Below, one piece after another: positions 12,096 through 16,400 of a stretch of DNA of 16,400 nt; positions within the stretch are counted from its first letter, which is position 1; each line of letters starts with the position of its first letter. A program made the translations under genes and the position numbers. Below the pieces are notes generated by a model. That model searched no databases and was not told the origin of the DNA. It saw nothing but the letters and a program-made list of their open reading frames with translations. This DNA is from CAZQFS01 sp964592755 (GTDB lineage: Bacteria > Hydrothermota > Tepidihabitantia > Tepidihabitantales > Tepidihabitantaceae), in contig CAZQFS010000058.1 in the NCBI GenBank assembly GCA_964592755.1, positions 1 through 16,400 on the forward strand. The letters run 5' to 3'.

Positions 12096-13869
12096 AGGGC
12101 AAAGGACGAAGTCAGAAGTCAGCGACCAGAAGGCAGAAGGCAGAAGCAGGAAGGCAGAGGGCGGTCTGCTGGCGGTGGCACGGGGCGACGCGCCGGCCGA
12201 CCTGCTGCTTCTTAACGGCGAGGTTGTGAATGTGTTCACCGGCGAGGTGGTGCGAGCCAACGTGGCGATCAAGGACGGTGTCATCTGCGGTCTCGGGCAC
12301 GAGTACCACAAGGCGGCCGAGACGATGGACGTGAGCGGTCAGTACGTGATGCCCGGGTTCATCGACGGCCACGTCCACATCGAGAGTTCGCTGCTGCCCA
12401 TGCACGAGTTCGCGCGCCTGGCCATCGTGCACGGTACGACCGCAGTCATGGCTGACCCGCACGAAATCGCGAACGTGCTGGGTATCGAGGGTGTGAAGTA
12501 CATGCTCAAGGCGAGTGAGAACCTGCCGCTGGACGTGTTCTTCCTTGCACCGTCGTGCATCCCTGCAACCCCGATGGAGTCGTCGGGCGCGGTACTCGAA
12601 CACAGGGAGGTCGCTGAACTGCTGAAGCTCGACCGCATCATCGGTTTGGCCGAGATGATGAACTACCCGGGCGTGGTGTTTGAAGACTCCGAGGCGCACG
12701 CCAAGCTGGCCGCGGCCCGGAAAGCGGGCAAGCCGGTTGATGGCCATGCGCCGGGTGTGGTGGGTCAGCTCCTGCAGGCGTATGTCCTGGCCGGCATCGG
12801 TTCAGACCACGAGTGCGTCGGGCCGCACGAGGCGACTGAGAAGCTGCGCGCCGGCATGAGGTTGATGGTGCGTGAGGGTTCGGCGGCAAAGAATATGGCG
12901 GCATTGCTGCCGGTCATCAACGACTTCAAGCTCCGGCGCTGCTTCTTTGTGTCTGACGACCGGCATCCGGAGGAGATGCTGCGGTTCGGGTACATGGACG
13001 CAATCCTGCGCAAGGCGGTGGCACAGGGCATGCATCCCGTCGCGGCGGTGCAGATGGCCACGCTCAACGCGGCCGAGTACTTCGGGCTTGCGGGTCGGGG
13101 CGCGATTGCGCCCGGATACCGTGCCGACATCACCATCTGCCGTGACCTGCAGTCGTTCTCCGTGGTCGCCGTGCTCAAGGCAGGCAAGGCCGTGGTGCGC
13201 AACGGACATGTCCTTGCAAGGCTGTTGCGCGTGACTGACAAGATTGTGCTCGACACGGTGAATCTCGCTCCGCTGACCGCAAAGAGCTTCAGCGTCAAGG
13301 CCGAGGGTGACACGGTGCGGGCAATCAGGGTTGTGCCGGACCAGATTATCACCGAGAAACACCTGACACATCCCAAGGTCGAGAAGGGCTGTGTCGTCGT
13401 CGACCTGGAGCGGGATCTGTTGAAGCTCGCGGTCATCGAGCGGCACAAGGCCTCGGGTCGCATCGGGCTCGGCATGGTTTCCGGGTTCAACCTGAAGAAG
13501 GGTGCGCTGGGTACAACCGTGGCGCACGACTCGCACAATCTCATCATCGTGGGCACGAACGATGCCGACATGCTCAAGGCGGCCAGGGAGTTGAAGAAGA
13601 TGGGTGGCGGCTACGTCGCGGTGGCCGACTGCAAGGTGGCGGCAAAGCTGGCCCTGCCGATTGCCGGGCTGATGTCAGACGCAACCGCGGACGAGGTCGT
13701 AACCGACCTGCACAAGCTGCTCGAGAAGGCGCACGTCTGGGGTTCGCGCCTGGCCAATCCGTTTATCGCGCTTTCGTCCCTCTCCTTGCCGGTTATCCCG
13801 GAGTTGAAACTCACCGACCGCGGTCTGGTGGATGTGGCCCGGTTTGTGGTTGTCCCCCTGTTTGAGTAG
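12088..13869 (+). CDS. ade: Adenine deaminase
   Basis: 593 residues, within the usual 570-600. The amidohydrolase fold is clear: PADLLLLNGEVVNVFTGEV (36-54), PGFIDGHVHIESSLL with the metal-binding HVH at 95-97, MADPHEIANV (121-130), PVDGHAPG (H220), GSDHECVGPHEA (238-249) and FVSDDRHPEEM with Asp290/Asp291. The C-terminal domain has IGLGMVSGFNLKKGALGTTVAHDSHN. It deaminates adenine to hypoxanthine, which the upstream hpt product then turns into IMP. Residues 3-26 (KGQRTKSEVSDQKAEGRSRK and on) are translated from a 7-base tandem repeat and have no counterpart in the family, whose members begin near VARGDAPADLLL. An in-frame GTG at 12175 could give that shorter, more typical form. ATG 12088 is preceded by GAGGAGAAG as a ribosome binding site. 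Confidence 0.94.
   Translation: MAKGQRTKSEVSDQKAEGRSRKAEGGLLAVARGDAPADLLLLNGEVVNVFTGEVVRANVAIKDGVICGLGHEYHKAAETMDVSGQYVMPGFIDGHVHIESSLLPMHEFARLAIVHGTTAVMADPHEIANVLGIEGVKYMLKASENLPLDVFFLAPSCIPATPMESSGAVLEHREVAELLKLDRIIGLAEMMNYPGVVFEDSEAHAKLAAARKAGKPVDGHAPGVVGQLLQAYVLAGIGSDHECVGPHEATEKLRAGMRLMVREGSAAKNMAALLPVINDFKLRRCFFVSDDRHPEEMLRFGYMDAILRKAVAQGMHPVAAVQMATLNAAEYFGLAGRGAIAPGYRADITICRDLQSFSVVAVLKAGKAVVRNGHVLARLLRVTDKIVLDTVNLAPLTAKSFSVKAEGDTVRAIRVVPDQIITEKHLTHPKVEKGCVVVDLERDLLKLAVIERHKASGRIGLGMVSGFNLKKGALGTTVAHDSHNLIIVGTNDADMLKAARELKKMGGGYVAVADCKVAAKLALPIAGLMSDATADEVVTDLHKLLEKAHVWGSRLANPFIALSSLSLPVIPELKLTDRGLVDVARFVVVPLFE
12094..12163 (+). repeat. Heptanucleotide tandem repeat, about ten units, at the hpt/ade junction
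   Basis: Read in sevens from 12094 the sequence is AAAGGGC, AAAGGAC, GAAGTCA, GAAGTCA, GCGACCA, GAAGGCA, GAAGGCA, GAAGCAG, GAAGGCA, GAGGGCG. The consensus is GAAGGCA. Two adjacent copies are identical at 12108-12121 and two at 12129-12142. It starts inside the hpt stop codon and lies within the first codons of ade. It resembles the dispersed short heptanucleotide repeats (STRR) known from cyanobacteria; relation to those is not claimed. Confidence 0.8.
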
Positions 13870-14315
13870 TCCTGCACGTTACATCGGTGTAGTCGGTCAG
13901 GGCGAGTGCGACGAAGCGCTCGCGTGCCTGGCCGAGGAAACCGGCCGGCTCATTGCCGGGGCCGGCGCGGTGCTGGTCTGTGGCGGCATGGGCGGAGTGA
14001 TGGAAGCAGCGTGCCGCGGTGCCAAGTCCGAGGGCGGGCTGACGGCCGGTATTCTGCCCGGCACGGACCGCAGCGCGGCCAACAGCTTCATTGACATCGT
14101 CATCGCCACCGGGCTCGGTGAGGCGCAACCTTGCCATCATCCGCACGTCGGATGTCCTGATTGCCGTCGGCGGGTCCTACGGCACGCTGTCGGAGATAGG
14201 CTTTGCCCTGAAGATGGGGAAGAGGGTCATTGGCATCCGGACGTGGGACATCGAAGGCATCACCAAGGCCGACAGCCCGGCTGAGGCGCTGAGTCTGGCG
14301 CTCTGCCCGGACTGA
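13862..14315 (+). pseudogene. LOG/TIGR00725-type Rossmann protein gene with a frameshift
   Basis: The two halves are in different frames. The first reads ARYIGVVGQGECDEALACLA, then GRLIAGAGAVLVCGGMGGVMEAACRGAKSEGGLTAGILPGTD and DIVIATGLGEA. The second reads RNLAIIRTSDVLIAVGGSYGTLSEIGFALKMGKRVIGI and ends LALCPD with TGA at 14313. Together they match the small nucleotide-binding family that includes LOG-type phosphoribohydrolases (GGxGGxMEAAxxGA and GGxxGTLSE motifs). The break is at GAGGCGCAAC (14121-14129), where family members read GAR-N; restoring one GC pair (GCGCGC in place of GCGC) rejoins the frames. It may be a sequencing error, a recent mutation or a slippage site. The start is probably TTG 13862, overlapping the ade stop by eight bases; GTG 13832 is also open. 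Confidence 0.75.
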
Positions 14316-14407
14316 GGCAGTCAGAACCGGCGTGTCCTGTCGTTCTCCGACCCCGACGTTGGGCCGCTGAGCGTACGAAGACCACGCACCTGCTGGGCGT
14401 CACTATC

Positions 14408-14450
14408 GGGGACAGCAACGACCGACCCGGACGAGACCGGCTGTCCTTTT
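14408..14450 (+). terminator. Possible Rho-independent terminator after the LOG-like gene
   Basis: GGACAGC (14410-14416) pairs with GCTGTCC (14440-14446), followed by four Ts (14447-14450). The 23-base interior can form a small CGG/CCG inner stem. Long loop and short T-run, so moderate support only. The rest of 14316-14497 shows nothing else I can name. Confidence 0.35.
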
Positions 14451-14497
14451 GAACCTAGGTCCTGCGCGGCAGGCATCGGGATTGGTGCTCGGCCAGC

Positions 14498-14525
14498 TTG
14501 ACACGAGATAGGCGGCTTCTATAAT
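14498..14525 (+). promoter_or_regulatory. Consensus sigma-70 promoter of the ABC exporter operon (leaderless type)
   Basis: TTGACA (14498-14503), 16 bases, TATAAT (14520-14525): both hexamers perfect. The ATG at 14535 is nine bases beyond the -10, so the transcript should start within about three bases of the start codon. The only purines in between (CAGGG, 14528-14532) would not leave room for a ribosome binding site on the mRNA. Confidence 0.75.
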
Positions 14526-14534
14526 CGCAGGGTC

Positions 14535-15482
14535 ATGACGGCAGTTGTCGAACCGGCAATAGAGACGGTCCGGCTGTCCAAAACCTACCACTCCGGATTC
14601 CGCATGCGGCGCGTGCAGGCTTTGACCGACGTCAATGTCGTCGTCGAGAAAGGGGAGGTGTTCGGTTTCCTCGGGCCCAACGGTGCGGGCAAGACTTCGC
14701 TTATCAAGATATTGATGGGCCTGTCCCGGCCGAGTTCGGGTCGGGCTCAGGTCCTGGGCCGGGCCCCGCATGACGCCCGGGTCAAGGCGAGAATGGGTTT
14801 CCTGCCCGAGTCGCCCTACTTCTATGAGTACCTGACCGCAGCCGAGTTCCTCCGCTTTGCCTCAAGTCTTGCCGGCGTGCCAAGAAGCGAAGTCGACGGC
14901 AGGGTCAAGGGTCTGCTCCGGATGGTACGGATGGAGTCCGCGGCGAATCAGCAGATGCGCGATTTTTCGCGGGGAATGTTGCAGCGGATGGGGATTGCCC
15001 AGGCGCTGGTCGGTGACCCGGAGGTGGTCGTGCTTGATGAGCCGATGGGCGGCCTCGACCCCATCGGCCGGCGTGAGTTCCGGGATTTGATTGCCGGTCT
15101 GAGGGACCAGGGCAAGACCGTGTTCTTCTCGACCCACATCCTCACCGATGTCGAGATGATATGTGACCGAGTTGGGATAATCATCGGTGGACGGATGGTT
15201 AGCGTCGGGCAACTGAGCCAGATACTTGGCGAAGATGTCGAGTCGATTGAAGTCACGGTTCGGGGTGCTTCGGGCAAGTTCCGGAAGGCAATGGAGCGGG
15301 TGGCGGTGCGCTCGATTCAGTCGGGTGAGGAGCTGCTGCTTACCGTCGGGGGGGAAGCTGAGGTTGACAAGGTTATGGCGATTGCCCGTGAGGCCCAGGC
15401 CCGAGTCGTCGCTATCGTGCCGAGGCACCGAACGCTGGAGGAGCATTTCATGGCGCAGGTTCACCAGGCCGGGAAGGAGTAG
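14535..15482 (+). CDS. ABC-2 type transporter ATP-binding protein
   Basis: 315 residues. Walker A GPNGAGKTS (47-55), LPESPYFYEYLTA at the Q-loop position (Glu in place of Gln, common in this subfamily), ABC signature FSRGMLQRMGIAQAL (144-158) with FSRGM in place of LSGGQ, Walker B VVVLDEP (164-170), D-loop GGLDP, and the switch histidine in FFSTHIL (H201). Residues about 230-315 are the extra regulatory C-terminal domain common in ABC-2 exporters (VESIEVTVRG...). It powers the membrane protein encoded three bases downstream. Substrate unknown; this group includes drug, lipid and Na+ exporters. It has its own consensus promoter. Confidence 0.92.
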   Translation: MTAVVEPAIETVRLSKTYHSGFRMRRVQALTDVNVVVEKGEVFGFLGPNGAGKTSLIKILMGLSRPSSGRAQVLGRAPHDARVKARMGFLPESPYFYEYLTAAEFLRFASSLAGVPRSEVDGRVKGLLRMVRMESAANQQMRDFSRGMLQRMGIAQALVGDPEVVVLDEPMGGLDPIGRREFRDLIAGLRDQGKTVFFSTHILTDVEMICDRVGIIIGGRMVSVGQLSQILGEDVESIEVTVRGASGKFRKAMERVAVRSIQSGEELLLTVGGEAEVDKVMAIAREAQARVVAIVPRHRTLEEHFMAQVHQAGKE

Positions 15483-15484
15483 CA

Positions 15485-16249
15485 GTGGGCAGGATTGGCG
15501 CCGTGGCGGCAAACACCTTCCGCGAATCAATCCGCGACAAGGTGCTGGCGACGTTGCTTGTCTTTGCCGCCCTGGTCATGGGCAGCGCCCGGGTGATTCA
15601 GCCGCTGGCACTGGGCGAGGAGAGCAAGATAATCAAGGACCTCGGTCTGTCCGCGATCACGCTGTTCTGTGTATTGATTGCGGTTCTGGTCGGTGGTCGG
15701 ATTGTCCACAAGGAGGTTGAGAAGCGGACAATCTACGTCGTTCTTTCCAAGCCGGTGCGCCGGTGGGAGTTTGTGTTCGGCAAGTACTTTGGTCTGGTTG
15801 CCGTGCTGCTGGTTAGTCTGGTGGTCATGACGCTTCTGTTCTACCTTATACTGCTCGTGCTGCGGGTGGACGCGCCCGCCTACCTCTTGTGGTCGGTACT
15901 GATGACGCTGTTCGAGCTGGTTGTGCTGACCGCAGTCGCGGTGCTGTTCTCCACGTTCGCGACGCCGATTACCGGGGCGGTGTTTACCTTTGCGGTCTAC
16001 TTTGTCGGCCACCTGACGCGCGACCTGAGGTTGCTGGCGGCGATGAGTCCGTCGCCGGTGGTGAAGCTGGTTTCTCAGTTCCTCTACTACGTTCTGCCCA
16101 ACTTCGCCAACTTCAACGTCCGCGGGGAGGTTGTCAGCAACGTCCTGCTCGACCCCGGCACGATGGTGCTGACGGCGCTCTACGCCCTGGTCTACGCGGC
16201 TACTCTGCTGATGATATCGGTGGCGATTTTCAATCGCAAGGAGTTCTAG
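15485..16249 (+). CDS. ABC-2 type transporter permease
   Basis: 254 residues with about six hydrophobic helices (near 21-38, 56-72, 97-122, 128-155, 156-173 and 227-249). It starts MGRIGAVAANTFRESIRDKVL, the usual amphipathic opening (AxxTFxExxRxK), and has IVHKEVEKRTIYVVLSKPVRRWEFVFGKYFG between helices 2 and 3, the hallmark loop of ABC-2 permeases (E-x-x-x-x-T-x-x-x-x-L-x-x-P-x-x-R). The GTG start at 15485 has AAGGAG eight bases upstream and follows the ATPase stop by two bases, so the two are co-translated partners in the inner membrane. Confidence 0.9.
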   Translation: MGRIGAVAANTFRESIRDKVLATLLVFAALVMGSARVIQPLALGEESKIIKDLGLSAITLFCVLIAVLVGGRIVHKEVEKRTIYVVLSKPVRRWEFVFGKYFGLVAVLLVSLVVMTLLFYLILLVLRVDAPAYLLWSVLMTLFELVVLTAVAVLFSTFATPITGAVFTFAVYFVGHLTRDLRLLAAMSPSPVVKLVSQFLYYVLPNFANFNVRGEVVSNVLLDPGTMVLTALYALVYAATLLMISVAIFNRKEF

Positions 16250-16252
16250 TCG

Positions 16253-16400
16253 GTGCTTGAGGAGGTCAGCAGCCGCATCCGGCCGGCTGTGCCTGGTCCG
16301 CTAGCGCGGCTGCTGCCGGTTGTGCTGGTTCTCTGGGGCTTTGTCGGTGCCTATCTGCTGCAGCTCTCGCTTGACCGTGCAGGCGAGGAGCGGATGAGGG
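16253..16400 (+). CDS. N-terminal part of a membrane protein in the ABC operon (cut by window edge)
   Basis: A frame opens with GTG at 16253, three bases after the permease stop, with AAGGAG (16239-16244) eight bases upstream, and runs open to the window end (49 codons). It reads VLEEVSSRIRPAVPGPLARL, then a hydrophobic helix LLPVVLVLWGFVGAYLLQLSL at about residues 20-40 and a charged segment DRAGEERMR. Type II-like single-pass topology is likely so far. Family not recognised; tight spacing makes it the third gene of the exporter operon. Confidence 0.65.
   Translation, partial: MLEEVSSRIRPAVPGPLARLLPVVLVLWGFVGAYLLQLSLDRAGEERMR

Noticed and set aside
12765..13577. Minus-strand open frame of 270 codons inside adenine deaminase
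   Set aside because: Antisense to highly conserved metal-binding motifs of ade.
1..16400. CRISPR array, phage or defence island
   Set aside because: No regularly spaced repeats, cas, toxin-antitoxin, integrase or structural phage genes were seen on either strand.

Overview
The window reads as chromosomal DNA from a GC-rich, uncultivated, probably anaerobic bacterium. Three things point that way: a ferredoxin-dependent indolepyruvate oxidoreductase next to a butyrate-kinase-family enzyme, a FAD-dependent thymidylate synthase, and two secreted proteins whose C-termini resemble type IX (Por-type) sorting domains. That mix, with the base composition, would fit a candidate phylum such as WOR-3/Stahlbacteria. 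This placement is inference only; no rRNA is present. Coding density is high. There are no phage genes, intact insertion sequences or CRISPR arrays.

Left half (1-8231), all minus strand: the start of an M3-family oligoendopeptidase (cut by the window edge); a secreted six-bladed Kelch-type protein with a sorting tail; a 350-base gap holding a decayed, frameshifted REP-associated tyrosine transposase (RAYT) fragment; a J-domain protein; the operon buk-iorA-iorB (acyl kinase plus both subunits of indolepyruvate:ferredoxin oxidoreductase, genes overlapping); and a secreted two-HKD phospholipase D-like protein with a short sorting tail.

Right half (8343-16400), mostly plus strand: a double-length ThyX protein made of two ThyX domains, overlapped by a small two-helix membrane protein; a small single-helix membrane protein on the minus strand; protein-L-isoaspartate O-methyltransferase (pcm); a transcription unit tRNA-Pro(CGG)-hpt-adenine deaminase-LOG-like gene that looks like purine salvage, with the last gene frameshifted; and an ABC-2 type exporter operon (ATPase, permease, start of a third membrane protein) running off the right edge.

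Two layers of structure lie on top of the genes. First, nearly every transcription unit is preceded by TTGAC(A/T/C) - 16 or 17 bases - a TAnnnT-like hexamer, and in several cases the start codon lies only 6-9 bases after the -10, so those mRNAs should be leaderless. Second, the 5' end of the adenine deaminase gene is built from about ten in-register copies of a 7-base purine-rich unit, directly at the hpt/ade overlap; because 7 is not a multiple of 3, copy-number change there would shift the reading frame.
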